64,000 bases of DNA from Lentisphaerota bacterium (GTDB lineage Bacteria; Verrucomicrobiota; Lentisphaeria; Victivallales; Victivallaceae). The stretch covers positions 31,510-95,509 of the forward strand of contig SUWK01000002.1 of NCBI GenBank assembly GCA_015061525.1, given 5' to 3'. Each line of letters starts with the position of its first letter. Position 1 is the first letter of the stretch. The notes beneath the pieces were generated by a model. That model was not told the origin of the DNA. It saw nothing but the letters and a program-made list of their open reading frames with translations, and made no database searches. This document shows positions 17,707-26,283 of the stretch, piece after piece. The translations under genes and the position numbers were made by a program.

Positions 17707-18963
17707 TTATGCACCGAAATGCTTGAGCAGAGCTTTTTCCGCTTCCGCATTCCACAACATATTGTGACGCGATACGATTTCCGCCAATTCAGCAAAGAAC
17801 GGATCGCTTTTGCCTTTTTCAGCAAAGTCGGCAATCGCAGTCAGCGGCATATTGATACCGGTGTAGATCAGCTTTTTGCCGCCCTTGATCTTGGGCAGAT
17901 TGAGCGTGGTTTCAATAACTGAATCCATACCGCCGATATGAGTGATCATGCAGGCGGGATTGATCTTGCCCTGTTCCATCAGACTCAAGGCTTCTTTCAT
18001 GTCATCGGTATTGCCGCCGGAAGTACCAACGATGTGGGTGGAGGCATAATGAACATTGTAGAAGTTGAATTCCGCTTTGAACTGGGGATCAAGGGGACCG
18101 GCGAAAAAGTTCAGACAGCCGTCTTTACCAAGAATCTTGTCACCCTGCTCAACCACCGGACGCACCGGGGCAAAACACATGACATCATCGTAACCGGTGT
18201 TGCCGGAAAGTTCCATCAATTTGGCAACCGGATCTTCGCAGCCGGTATTCAAATAGACCAGATCAACGCCGTTGGCTTTGGCATCTTCAACCGTGTACAG
18301 ACTTGCCGCACGCGCCAGACGGTCATCGTCAATATCGGTGACCACCAGCAGTTTCGGACGGCGCGGACCGTGGATGGCATAATCAACCGCACCCAGTCCC
18401 ATAGGACCGACACCGGCGAGGATCGCCATTTTACCACCTTCAACGATGCCCATCTTGTGTTCATAGCAGCCGTTGGTGGTGTGGTACTGCGCATGGAACG
18501 CACCGATAACACAGGACACCGGTTCGGCAACTGAACCGTAGAAGAACGCATCGCCGTTGTAAGGCAGCAGACAACCGGTCAGCATCACCTCTTCCGGAAT
18601 GATGATATAAGTTGCATCACCACCGATGTACTGATAGCTGTAGCCGGGAGCCGCCAGAGAACCTTTGTAGTTCATCGCCGGCTGGATAGCGAAACGCTGA
18701 CCGGCTTTGAACTGATCCTGCCACTTGGCACCAACCTGAACGATCTCACCGCAGAACTCGTGACCGATGATGATCGGTTTTTCAGCAACATCATCAGGCA
18801 CACGCTTGTGAGCAGCACCCTGCTCGGCAGCTTTGAAGCTGGACATGCAGATACTGTCGCTGGTGATCTTGGCAAGAATTTCATTCTCGGTGATCTCCGG
18901 CAGGTCAAAAGTTTCCAGCCGGAGATCTTCTTTACCGTAAAGTCTTACAGCAGTAGTTTTCAT
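17707..18963 (-). CDS. Zinc-type alcohol dehydrogenase, L-sorbose-1-phosphate reductase-like
   Basis: The 418-residue medium-chain dehydrogenase has GHEFCGEIVQVG (the catalytic-zinc GHE motif) near residue 70 and the NAD(P) loop ILAGVGPMGLGAVDYA in mid-protein. Its longer length and the segments YGSVAEPVSCVIGAFH and GTSGGNTDDMKEALSLMEQGKINP resemble the SorE group, which interconverts sorbose-1-phosphate and glucitol-6-phosphate; exact substrate is uncertain. It starts 3 bases after the E1 stop and closes a five-gene operon led by a DeoR-type regulator, which supports a sugar-phosphate or polyol substrate. A cytoplasmic enzyme; the family assignment is firm, the substrate is not. Confidence 0.75.
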   Translation of the reverse strand: MKTTAVRLYGKEDLRLETFDLPEITENEILAKITSDSICMSSFKAAEQGAAHKRVPDDVAEKPIIIGHEFCGEIVQVGAKWQDQFKAGQRFAIQPAMNYKGSLAAPGYSYQYIGGDATYIIIPEEVMLTGCLLPYNGDAFFYGSVAEPVSCVIGAFHAQYHTTNGCYEHKMGIVEGGKMAILAGVGPMGLGAVDYAIHGPRRPKLLVVTDIDDDRLARAASLYTVEDAKANGVDLVYLNTGCEDPVAKLMELSGNTGYDDVMCFAPVRPVVEQGDKILGKDGCLNFFAGPLDPQFKAEFNFYNVHYASTHIVGTSGGNTDDMKEALSLMEQGKINPACMITHIGGMDSVIETTLNLPKIKGGKKLIYTGINMPLTAIADFAEKGKSDPFFAELAEIVSRHNMLWNAEAEKALLKHFGA

Positions 18964-18966
18964 AGA

Positions 18967-21438
18967 TCAGATTCCCAATTTAGCGCGGCGCAGTTTTTCC
19001 ACGCGGGTGAAGTTCATCTGCGCGGTGTAACCCGGCAGCGGCAGGATCGCTTCGTTGACTGCGTCGAGGATCCAGGAGGCCTGCGGATAGTAGAACTGCT
19101 CAAGTTCCGGACACGGAGAGATGCTGTTCGGCGCACCGACAACCATCGGAGGCGCATCCAGATAGTCAAACGCCAGACGGGTCACGTTGGCAGCGACATC
19201 GTTGAGGAAGCTGCCGCGCTCGCAAGCATCGGAGATCAACACCAGACGGCCGGTCTTCTTAACGGATTCAACCAGCAGATCGTAGTTGAACGGCACCAGA
19301 CTGCGGGCGTCAATGACTTCAGCTTCAACACCGTATTTCTCGCTCATCTCTTTTGCGGCTTTCATCGCCGGATAGAGTGAAGCACCGATGGAAAGAATGG
19401 TCAGATCACTGCCGGCGCGTTTGATATCCGGTTCACCGATGGGGATCTCATAGTATTCAGCCGGAACGCCGCCTTCATGGAACAATTCAGCGGTATCGTA
19501 GAGTTTCTGACTCTCGAAGAAGATCACCGGGTCAGTACCGCTCAACGCAGCGTTCATCAAACCTTTGGCATCGTACGGAGTAGCGGGGAAGCAGACTTTC
19601 AGACCGGGAATGTGAGCGCACAAGCTCGTCCAGTCCTGCGCATGCTGGGCACCATATTTCGCACCGACGGAAACGCGGAGCACCACCGGCATTTTCAGCA
19701 CGCCGGCAGACATCGCCTGCCATTTGGCGAGCTGGTTGAACACTTCGTCACCGGCACAGCCGAGGAAGTCGCAGTACATCAGTTCCGGAATGGCACGGCC
19801 GCCGCAAAGAGCGTAACCGCAAGCCGCCGCAACGATGGCACTTTCGGAGATCGGAGCGTTGAAGAAGCGGTGATAGGGGATCGCTTCAGTCAGACCGCGG
19901 TACACACCGAACGCGCCGCCCCAGTCACGGTTATCTTCACCGAACGCGATCAAAGTCGGATCGGTATAGAATTTATTGATGATAGCTTCAAACAGCGCAT
20001 CACGCATATTGTAAGCGACCAGTTTGGAAACTTCTTTGCCGTTCTCATCATAACCGAAACGTTTTTTGGTCATGATCTTTTTGAGGTTGGAGTTTTCAGC
20101 CAGCGGCATGGTCACTTCCGGTTCGCGGTCGTCGAATTTCTCAACGCGCTCGTTGGAAAGCATATATTTACGCATGGCATCGGGTTCGTTGGCAGGATCG
20201 ATACGCGGGGAAACCTGCTCGTCGATCGCCAGTTTCATGATGCGGGTGATACGCTCTTTGATATCGGCGTTGAATTCATCAAACGCGGCATCGCTTTCAA
20301 GTTTGCCCTTGACCAGTTTCGCACGGAACGCGGCGATGGAATCCTGCTCTCTCCAGGCTTCGATCTCTTCCTGAGTACGATAGCTGGAGCTGTCAGTGGC
20401 ACTGTGACCGACATAACGGTAGGTGACAGTTTCCAGCATGACCGGGCCCTGACGGTTTTCAATGATTTCGCGTTTGCGTTTGAACGCATCAATGACCGCC
20501 AACGGATCATAACCGTCGATACGTTCAGCATGCAGAGCATCGGGACGGACACCGGAACCGATACGCGCCGCGATCTCGTAGGCCATGGTTTCGCCGCGGG
20601 TCTGACCACCCATGCCGTAACCGTTGTTGATACAGTGGAAGATCACCGGCAAACCGCCTTTGTGGTCATCATCCCAGAGTTTGAAATACTGATCCATAGA
20701 GGCGAAGTTCAACGCTTCCCAGACCGGACCGCGAGCCATGGAACCGTCACCGCAGTTGCAGACGACCAGGCCGGGTTTTTTGTTGACTTTTTTGTAGAGG
20801 GCAGCACCCGCACAGATACCGGCGGAACCGCCGACGATGGCGTTGTTCGGGTAGATACCAAAGGGCAGGAAGAAGACGTGCATGGAGTTGCCCAGACCGC
20901 GGGTAAAACCGTTGGCACGGCCGAAAAGTTCCGCCATGAAGCCGTAGAGCAGATAATCCAGAGCCAGGTCACGGACATTGCCGCTCTTGTTGTGTTTCTC
21001 AACGACACGGAGCAGATCACCGCCGAAGAAACCTTCCATGATCTCCATCAACTCTTTTTCCGGCAGAGTGCGGATGGCGTTAAAACCTTTGGCAAGCACT
21101 TCACCGTGGCTGCGGTGTGAACCGAAGATCATATCATCTTTGGTCAAATTGTAAGCCATACCGACCGCCTGCGCTTCCTCACCGGTGTAGAGGTGAGCCG
21201 GACCGGTGTAGAGATAGTCGATACCATTGTAATGTTTCTGGGTACGCACCTGGAAGAGCATGGTCTCAAATTCACGGATGAACTGCATATCTTTGTAGAT
21301 ACCAAGCAGCGCATCTTTGCCGAAGATCTTTTTCTCTTCAGCGAAGCTCTTCTTGTACTGATTCATTTCGATCTTGCCCAGATCGACAACCCCTGCCTTG
21401 CGGATTTCCTTGGGGTCAATAAATTGACATTTCGGCAT
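18967..21438 (-). CDS. 2-oxo acid dehydrogenase E1 component, alpha and beta chains fused
   Basis: The 823-residue thiamine-diphosphate enzyme combines what are usually two chains. The alpha part (about 1-400) has the ThDP motif GDGSMARGPVWEALN...INNGYGM (GDG-x26-30-NN) and YRYVGHSATDSSSYRT, the phosphorylation-loop region of E1-alpha. The beta part (about 470-823) begins near VAYNMRDALFEAI and contains FGEDNRDWGGAFG and FFNAPISESAIVAAACGYA. It decarboxylates a 2-oxo acid and passes the acyl group to the E2 lipoyl arm. Fused E1 enzymes occur among branched-chain and acetoin-type dehydrogenases; substrate is not decided by sequence alone. AAAGGAAAAG precedes the ATG. It follows E3 by 39 bases. 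Confidence 0.85.
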   Translation of the reverse strand: MPKCQFIDPKEIRKAGVVDLGKIEMNQYKKSFAEEKKIFGKDALLGIYKDMQFIREFETMLFQVRTQKHYNGIDYLYTGPAHLYTGEEAQAVGMAYNLTKDDMIFGSHRSHGEVLAKGFNAIRTLPEKELMEIMEGFFGGDLLRVVEKHNKSGNVRDLALDYLLYGFMAELFGRANGFTRGLGNSMHVFFLPFGIYPNNAIVGGSAGICAGAALYKKVNKKPGLVVCNCGDGSMARGPVWEALNFASMDQYFKLWDDDHKGGLPVIFHCINNGYGMGGQTRGETMAYEIAARIGSGVRPDALHAERIDGYDPLAVIDAFKRKREIIENRQGPVMLETVTYRYVGHSATDSSSYRTQEEIEAWREQDSIAAFRAKLVKGKLESDAAFDEFNADIKERITRIMKLAIDEQVSPRIDPANEPDAMRKYMLSNERVEKFDDREPEVTMPLAENSNLKKIMTKKRFGYDENGKEVSKLVAYNMRDALFEAIINKFYTDPTLIAFGEDNRDWGGAFGVYRGLTEAIPYHRFFNAPISESAIVAAACGYALCGGRAIPELMYCDFLGCAGDEVFNQLAKWQAMSAGVLKMPVVLRVSVGAKYGAQHAQDWTSLCAHIPGLKVCFPATPYDAKGLMNAALSGTDPVIFFESQKLYDTAELFHEGGVPAEYYEIPIGEPDIKRAGSDLTILSIGASLYPAMKAAKEMSEKYGVEAEVIDARSLVPFNYDLLVESVKKTGRLVLISDACERGSFLNDVAANVTRLAFDYLDAPPMVVGAPNSISPCPELEQFYYPQASWILDAVNEAILPLPGYTAQMNFTRVEKLRRAKLGI

Positions 21439-21477
21439 TTTTCTTTTCCTTTATGTTTTAAGGTTGGTTAGTGACAA

Positions 21478-22845
21478 TTATGCTTCATTGAGAGCCGCTT
21501 CGCGGAAAACTTCACCGACCGTCGGGTGCGGGAAGACCACTTTGCTGATCTCGGCACAGTTGAGTTTGCGGGTGATCGCCATCGCCAGACCGAAGATGAT
21601 CTCGGAACCGGGATTGCCGATGATGCACGCACCGATAAGGATATCATCCTGATCAAGGATCATTTTGATAAATCCGTTACCGCCCTCGTTTTCAGCGATG
21701 TAACGTCCGCTGAAAAGCAGCGGCATTTTGACAACGCGGAATTTCAAGCCTTTCTGTTTGGCTGTTTCTTCGGTCTCGCCGACGCTGGAAACTTCCGGAT
21801 TGGTGTAGATCACAGCGGGGATCGCACTGTAATCCATCGTATCTTTTTCTCCGGCAATGACGTTGACCGCCACTTCAGCTTCACGGTACGCCGTGTGGGC
21901 GAGCATGGATTTGCCGTTGACATCACCGACAGCATAGACATCTGAAACGTTGGTTTTCATCTGATCGTCAGTTTTGACCGCACCACGTTCCATGTAAAGA
22001 CCGATGTTCTCATAACCCATGTCAGCGGTATTGGCACGACGGCCGATAGCGACGAGGATCTTGTCAGCTTTCAATTCAGCTTTGCCCTCGGCACTTTCCA
22101 CTGAAAGAGTGCTGCCGTTGACAGCGACCGCTTTGGTCTTGAGCATGAATTTCACTCCGCGTTTCTCGTAAATGCCGCGGAGCATTTCAGACATTTCAAT
22201 ATCAGTGGGACCGCCGATGCGATCCATCATCTCAACAACCACGACCTCGGTGCCGATACTGTTGAAGTAAGACGCCATTTCCAAACCGATAACACCACCG
22301 CCAAGCACGATCAGCTTTTTCGGAGCTTCAGTCAGAGCAAGGATCTCACGGTTAGTCAGTGCATCACCGGCAGCGACCGCCTCACGCAGACCGGGGATCG
22401 GGGGCACGGCAGCCACAGAACCGGAAGCAATGATCAGCTTTTTGCCGGTGAATTTTTCACCATTGGCCTCGACCGTGATGCCGGAAGCATCTTTGCCGAC
22501 CACTTTGGCATTGGCTTTGACCACATTGACTTTCGCACCTTTCATCTGCATGGCGACACCGGAAACCAGCATTTTCACCACTTTATCCTTGCGGGCGACG
22601 ACTTTGGCATGGTCGATCTTCGCACCGGTGGTGGTGACACCGTAGTGTTCACCGCCGCCATTGGCATAATCAAAAATTTTAGCAGAGTAAAGCAGAGTTT
22701 TGGTCGGCACGCAGCCTTCATTCAAACAGACACCGCCGAGGGAACGGCCTTCAAAAAGACAAACGCTCATCCCTTTGTGTCCGGCGCGTTCAGCCGCCTT
22801 GTAACCGGCAGGACCGCCGCCGATGACGAGAACATCATAAACCAT
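21478..22845 (-). CDS. lpdA: Dihydrolipoyl dehydrogenase (E3)
   Basis: The 455-residue flavoprotein reoxidises the lipoyl groups of E2 with NAD+. It has the FAD loop VIGGGPAGYKAAERAG, the redox disulphide GGVCLNEGCVPTK (Cys43/Cys48 approximately), the NAD loop VLGGGVIGLEMA, and the C-terminal His-Glu active-site pair in the region AHTAYREAEVAVN and FPHPTVGEVFREA. It lies between the E2 and E1 genes, so the operon encodes a complete 2-oxo acid dehydrogenase complex. The length and all motifs are standard. Confidence 0.92.
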   Translation of the reverse strand: MVYDVLVIGGGPAGYKAAERAGHKGMSVCLFEGRSLGGVCLNEGCVPTKTLLYSAKIFDYANGGGEHYGVTTTGAKIDHAKVVARKDKVVKMLVSGVAMQMKGAKVNVVKANAKVVGKDASGITVEANGEKFTGKKLIIASGSVAAVPPIPGLREAVAAGDALTNREILALTEAPKKLIVLGGGVIGLEMASYFNSIGTEVVVVEMMDRIGGPTDIEMSEMLRGIYEKRGVKFMLKTKAVAVNGSTLSVESAEGKAELKADKILVAIGRRANTADMGYENIGLYMERGAVKTDDQMKTNVSDVYAVGDVNGKSMLAHTAYREAEVAVNVIAGEKDTMDYSAIPAVIYTNPEVSSVGETEETAKQKGLKFRVVKMPLLFSGRYIAENEGGNGFIKMILDQDDILIGACIIGNPGSEIIFGLAMAITRKLNCAEISKVVFPHPTVGEVFREAALNEA

Positions 22846-22873
22846 GATTATTCACCTTATATATTGTTGTTGA

Positions 22874-24508
22874 TTAAAGAGCGAGGATCAGATTGAATTT
22901 CTCAAGTTTGTCAGCAACAGCCTTGAGGAACTTCGCCGCCGGCGCACCATCGACCACGCGATGGTCAAAGGTCAGTGACAAGCCCATCGCCTGATAAAAC
23001 TCAACTGAACCGTCGGCTTTCTGACGGGGACGGAGCATCGTACCGCAGACACCGAGGATCGCAGTCTGAGGCGGATTGATGATCGGGGTAAAGCTCTCAA
23101 TTCCCAGATTGCCGAGGTTGGTGACGGTGAAGCTGCCGCCGGAAAGTTTGTCCGCTCCGAGAGTTCCCTCTTTGCAGGCATTGGCATATTCTTTGACCTG
23201 TGCGGAAATAGCTTTCAAACTCATCGTATCAGCGTCTTTCAGAACCGGAACCAGCAGACCTTTGGGAGTGTCGATGGCAACACCGAGCTGGGCGTGGGTG
23301 AAACGGCGCATTTTGTCACCGATAAAGTTGGCATTGATATCGGGAAACTCCACCAGAGTTTTGGCAACCGCGAAAAGGACAAGATCGTTGATGGTAACTT
23401 TGTCCAGCCCCAGTTCCGGAGCATTTTTCATCTGCTTGCGCATCTCAAGGATGGCAGTGGCATCAAAAGTACGGTTGAGGGTAAGCTGTGCCATATCCGC
23501 CAGAGATTTGTGCATATTTTCTGCGATGACTTTACGGATACGGGAGATCTTCTCTTCGGTATATTCAGCGGCGGCAGCAACCGGAGCAGCGGCAGCAGCA
23601 GGAGCAGCAGCTTTGACTTCAGCAGCTTCAGCAACAGCGGCCGGAGCGGCGGCGGCAGCAGGAGCAGCAGCTTTCAGAGCTTTCACATCACGCTCAATAA
23701 TACGATTTTCCGGACCGGTGGGGATCGCCTGAGCGATATCCAGACCAAGTTCGGCAGCAAGTTTTTTGGCACGGGGTGAAGCAAGCACTTCTTTACCGCT
23801 GACCGCAGGAGCGGCAGCAGCAGCGGCAACCGGAGCGGCGGCAGCGGCAACCGGAGCGGCGGCTTCGGGCGCGGCAGCAGCGGCAGGAGCGGCAGGAGCG
23901 GCACCGGGAACGCTGAATGAAGCTCCGGGTTTACCGATAACCGCAACCGGGGCACCGACGGCAACTTCTTCACCGGCAGGAACCAGAATCTTCAGCAGAG
24001 TACCTTCGTACTTCGCCAGCTCTTCAAAGGATGATTTGCCGGTTTCCAGACCGAAAAGCGGCTGTTCAAGTTTGATTACGTCGCCCTCTTTGACTTTCCA
24101 TTCAGAAAGCAGTGCGCTCTCTTCGGAAACACCCATCTGCGGCATCAGAATAAAGTTGACATCCTTATTGTCACATTCTGCAGCGGCAGGAGCAGCAGCA
24201 GCAACCGGAGCGGCGGCTTCGGGCGCGGCGGCAGGAGCAGCAGCGGCACCGGGAGCATCAAAATTTTCACCGGGTTTACCGATAACCGCAACCGGGGCAC
24301 CGACGGCGACTTCTTCACCGGCGGGAACCAGAATCTTCAACAGTGTACCTTCGTACTTCGCCAATTCTTCAAAGGAAGATTTGCCGGTTTCCAACGCGAA
24401 AAGCGGCTGTTCGAGTTTGATTACATCACCTTCTTTGACTTTCCATTCAGAAAGCAGTGCGCTCTCTTCGGAAACACCCATCTGCGGCATCAAAATAAAA
24501 TCTGCCAT
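22874..24508 (-). CDS. Dihydrolipoamide acyltransferase (E2) with two lipoyl domains
   Basis: 544 residues. There are two nearly identical lipoyl domains (1-80 and 117-195), each with the modified lysine in LETGKSSFEE (Lys43 and Lys158), joined by Ala/Pro-rich linkers. A peripheral subunit-binding domain follows (about 247-285, SPRAKKLAAELGLD). The catalytic domain runs from about 325 to the end, with the active-site motif FDHRVVDGAPAAKFL. It forms the core of the complex and moves acyl groups from E1 to CoA. A good site AAGGAGAAGAGG precedes the ATG. The near identity of the two lipoyl segments, at DNA level too, points to a recent in-gene duplication or gene conversion. Confidence 0.92.
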   Translation of the reverse strand: MADFILMPQMGVSEESALLSEWKVKEGDVIKLEQPLFALETGKSSFEELAKYEGTLLKILVPAGEEVAVGAPVAVIGKPGENFDAPGAAAAPAAAPEAAAPVAAAAPAAAECDNKDVNFILMPQMGVSEESALLSEWKVKEGDVIKLEQPLFGLETGKSSFEELAKYEGTLLKILVPAGEEVAVGAPVAVIGKPGASFSVPGAAPAAPAAAAAPEAAAPVAAAAAPVAAAAAAPAVSGKEVLASPRAKKLAAELGLDIAQAIPTGPENRIIERDVKALKAAAPAAAAAPAAVAEAAEVKAAAPAAAAAPVAAAAEYTEEKISRIRKVIAENMHKSLADMAQLTLNRTFDATAILEMRKQMKNAPELGLDKVTINDLVLFAVAKTLVEFPDINANFIGDKMRRFTHAQLGVAIDTPKGLLVPVLKDADTMSLKAISAQVKEYANACKEGTLGADKLSGGSFTVTNLGNLGIESFTPIINPPQTAILGVCGTMLRPRQKADGSVEFYQAMGLSLTFDHRVVDGAPAAKFLKAVADKLEKFNLILAL

Positions 24509-24548
24509 TGTACCTCTTCTCCTTATTTTAAGGTTTGATTTACGGTTA

Positions 24549-25283
24549 TTATATTTGTTTCATTATATTTTCAGAAATATCCCCGTCTCCAACCAGCACA
24601 TCCACATCCTCCATTCTGGCAAATGTGAAAGGCAGCAAAGTTCCCACTTTGGACGAGTCCAGCATCATAACCACCTTGCGCGCCCGCTTGACCACCGCAC
24701 GTTTCAACAACGCACCGAGCTGGCTGCCCACGGTGAAACCGCCCTTTTCATCATATCCGGATGCCGCCATGAAAGCGGTATCAATGTTGAGATGTTCCAA
24801 ACGGGAAAGCACTTCCGGATCTGTAACGGCTATCTCATCACGGTTGAGCGTACCGCCCAGCATGATGACAGACGGTTTAGCCTTGCGCATGGCGATCTCC
24901 AGCGCGATATTGGGGGCTGCGGTGATCACCGCCAGATGGACATCCGGCAAACGTCTGGCAAACGCCATTGCAGTTGTTCCGGAATCAATAAATATACCCG
25001 TATCCGGCTCAACCAATTCCACTGCTTTGGCAGCGATAAGCTGTTTGGCTTCATCATTGAGCTGTTCACGGGCACTGTAAATATCTTCATGAAGACCGTA
25101 ACGCGAAGGAATGGTACGCGCTCCGCCGCGGGTGAGAATGATTTTGTGCGACTGCTCAAGAGCCGCCAGATCACGCCGCAAAGTCATCTCACTCCAGGAG
25201 GCGAAATGAGCGGCAAGCTCCCCTATGGAAACCTCGCCTTTGGCTTCAATAAACTTCAAAATCGCATCACGTCTTTCCGTCAT
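24549..25283 (-). CDS. DeoR/GlpR-family transcriptional regulator
   Basis: The 244-residue protein has an N-terminal DeoR winged helix (residues 5-57, including SEMTLRRDLAALEQ and RGGAR after it) and a C-terminal sugar-phosphate-sensing domain with IDSGTTAMAFARRL and the FMAASGYDEKGGFT and LDSSKVG motifs. Members usually repress an adjacent catabolic operon and release DNA on binding a phosphorylated sugar. It is the first gene of the operon deoR-E2-E3-E1-dehydrogenase, 40 bases before E2, so autoregulation is expected. Repression of the whole operon by a sugar phosphate fits the sorbose-phosphate-reductase-like last gene. Confidence 0.88.
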   Translation of the reverse strand: MTERRDAILKFIEAKGEVSIGELAAHFASWSEMTLRRDLAALEQSHKIILTRGGARTIPSRYGLHEDIYSAREQLNDEAKQLIAAKAVELVEPDTGIFIDSGTTAMAFARRLPDVHLAVITAAPNIALEIAMRKAKPSVIMLGGTLNRDEIAVTDPEVLSRLEHLNIDTAFMAASGYDEKGGFTVGSQLGALLKRAVVKRARKVVMMLDSSKVGTLLPFTFARMEDVDVLVGDGDISENIMKQI

Positions 25284-25344
25284 TTTACGGAAAACTCCCT
25301 GTTATTTACGGGGACATACACCCATATTATTGTACTGCTGATAT

Positions 25345-25405
25345 AATATAATACAGAAAGCCGATTTTGCAAATGCTCATGTTACTTTTTATCACATTTT
25401 GTGAT
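25345..25405 (-). promoter_or_regulatory. Promoter of the deoR-E2-E3-E1 operon with upstream dyad
   Basis: On the minus strand TTGCAA (25372-25367) and TATATT (25350-25345) are 16 bp apart. A perfect dyad ATCACATTTTGTGAT (25391-25405) is centred about 60 bp before the expected transcript start, where activators often bind. The half sites point the opposite way from a CRP site. Confidence 0.5.
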
Positions 25406-25418
25406 TTTCTATCAGACA

Positions 25419-25835
25419 TTACACCCGCAGTCGCACTTCCCGGCAGACATTTTCCCCGAATACAGTATTTATTTTTTTACAGATCAAGTCACAGGAAGGC
25501 TTCAGCTCCACCAGCAATGCGCTGTGCTTTACTTTGAGCGTCAACACCCCGTCACGCAAAGATTCCGGTTCACAGAACCGGGAGAACATGGAACCGATGA
25601 TCGAACTCCACTGTCCTTTCATCCGGATGATGATACCATTTTCCGGACGGCGTATCCTGCCCAGTACATCATCCAAAAGGAGATCGATTTTTTTCGGTTG
25701 TGCCGTATGAGCGGATATTTCGACCACCGCCCGTTCATCACCATACCACATCTTCAGCATCTGATAACGGCGGCGGCGCAGATCGAAACGGCGCGCCGGT
25801 ATCGGCACGCAAATATCCTGCGGAACTTTTTTCAT
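25419..25835 (-). CDS. DUF721/DciA-like protein
   Basis: 138 residues. The C-terminal half (WSSIIGSMFSRF, then GVLTLKVKHSALLVELKP, then INTVFGENVCREVRLRV) follows the DUF721 pattern: W-x2-hhG-x2-h, a G-hLxhxh strand, xLxxxxxxhhxxlN and a final beta strand. In bacteria lacking DnaC or DnaI, DciA proteins of this family help load the replicative helicase. The N-terminal third is basic (RRFDLRRRRYQ). It overlaps the preceding gene by 4 bases (ATGA). Family assignment is by pattern only; the replication role is from the family. Confidence 0.65.
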   Translation of the reverse strand: MKKVPQDICVPIPARRFDLRRRRYQMLKMWYGDERAVVEISAHTAQPKKIDLLLDDVLGRIRRPENGIIIRMKGQWSSIIGSMFSRFCEPESLRDGVLTLKVKHSALLVELKPSCDLICKKINTVFGENVCREVRLRV

Positions 25836-26236
25836 ATATTTATCTTCGCTCCGGTCATATACACCGGCAGCAGCAGTAAATTCAATACCATTTTCGTCGG
25901 AGCGATCACCCCGCCGCGGATAATATGCACCAGCCCGCGTTTACCTTTGCGAAATGGCAGACCTATGGTAACTTCGCCGATCCCGTAAGGCAGGTAAAGC
26001 AGTTCCAAAGAAGCTTTGCCGACGTTGAACAGACCTTTTCCGGTTCCGACGAGCGAACGCAGCACATAAGGCTTGGCAGCCTCTGCCACCCGGATCGCCA
26101 CCGGAGCAAGGATCGCCAGAGTTATCGGATCGATCGCCCGCGCTTTGGGAGGAACTGCCACCATCATACATGATACTGCCAATATCACCAGCACCACTTT
26201 ATTGAACGGTAAAAAATTTACTATACTCATAAACAT
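25832..26236 (-). CDS. Hypothetical membrane or exported protein
   Basis: The 134-residue product has a long hydrophobic N-terminus ending VPPKARA, consistent with a signal peptide cleaved near residue 34 or a membrane anchor. A hydrophobic helix (ITLAILAPVAIRVAEAA) and a C-terminal hydrophobic segment (MVLNLLLLPVYM) follow. I do not recognise the family. A second in-frame ATG lies two codons later. The gene sits between murG and the DciA-like gene and overlaps the latter by 4 bases, so it is probably expressed with them. Its proximity to murG and ftsW hints at an envelope role, nothing more. Confidence 0.6.
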   Translation of the reverse strand: MFMSIVNFLPFNKVVLVILAVSCMMVAVPPKARAIDPITLAILAPVAIRVAEAAKPYVLRSLVGTGKGLFNVGKASLELLYLPYGIGEVTIGLPFRKGKRGLVHIIRGGVIAPTKMVLNLLLLPVYMTGAKINI

Positions 26237-26283
26237 AATTCCAACAGTAAAACAACTTGCACTGTTTTACTATATCACCACTT

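Noticed and set aside
19477..21120. A 547-codon open frame antisense to the E1 gene
   Set aside because: The opposite frame matches a complete fused E1 with ThDP motifs; the antisense frame is open only because of codon bias. The same applies to long antisense frames at 23766-25346 and 50930-52360.
23560..24260. Microsatellite or repeat in the E2 gene (GCAGCAGCGG runs)
   Set aside because: These are the Ala/Pro-rich linkers normal for E2 proteins.
25391..25405. CRP binding site
   Set aside because: The half sites are TCACA then TGTGA, the reverse of the CRP order, with a different spacing.
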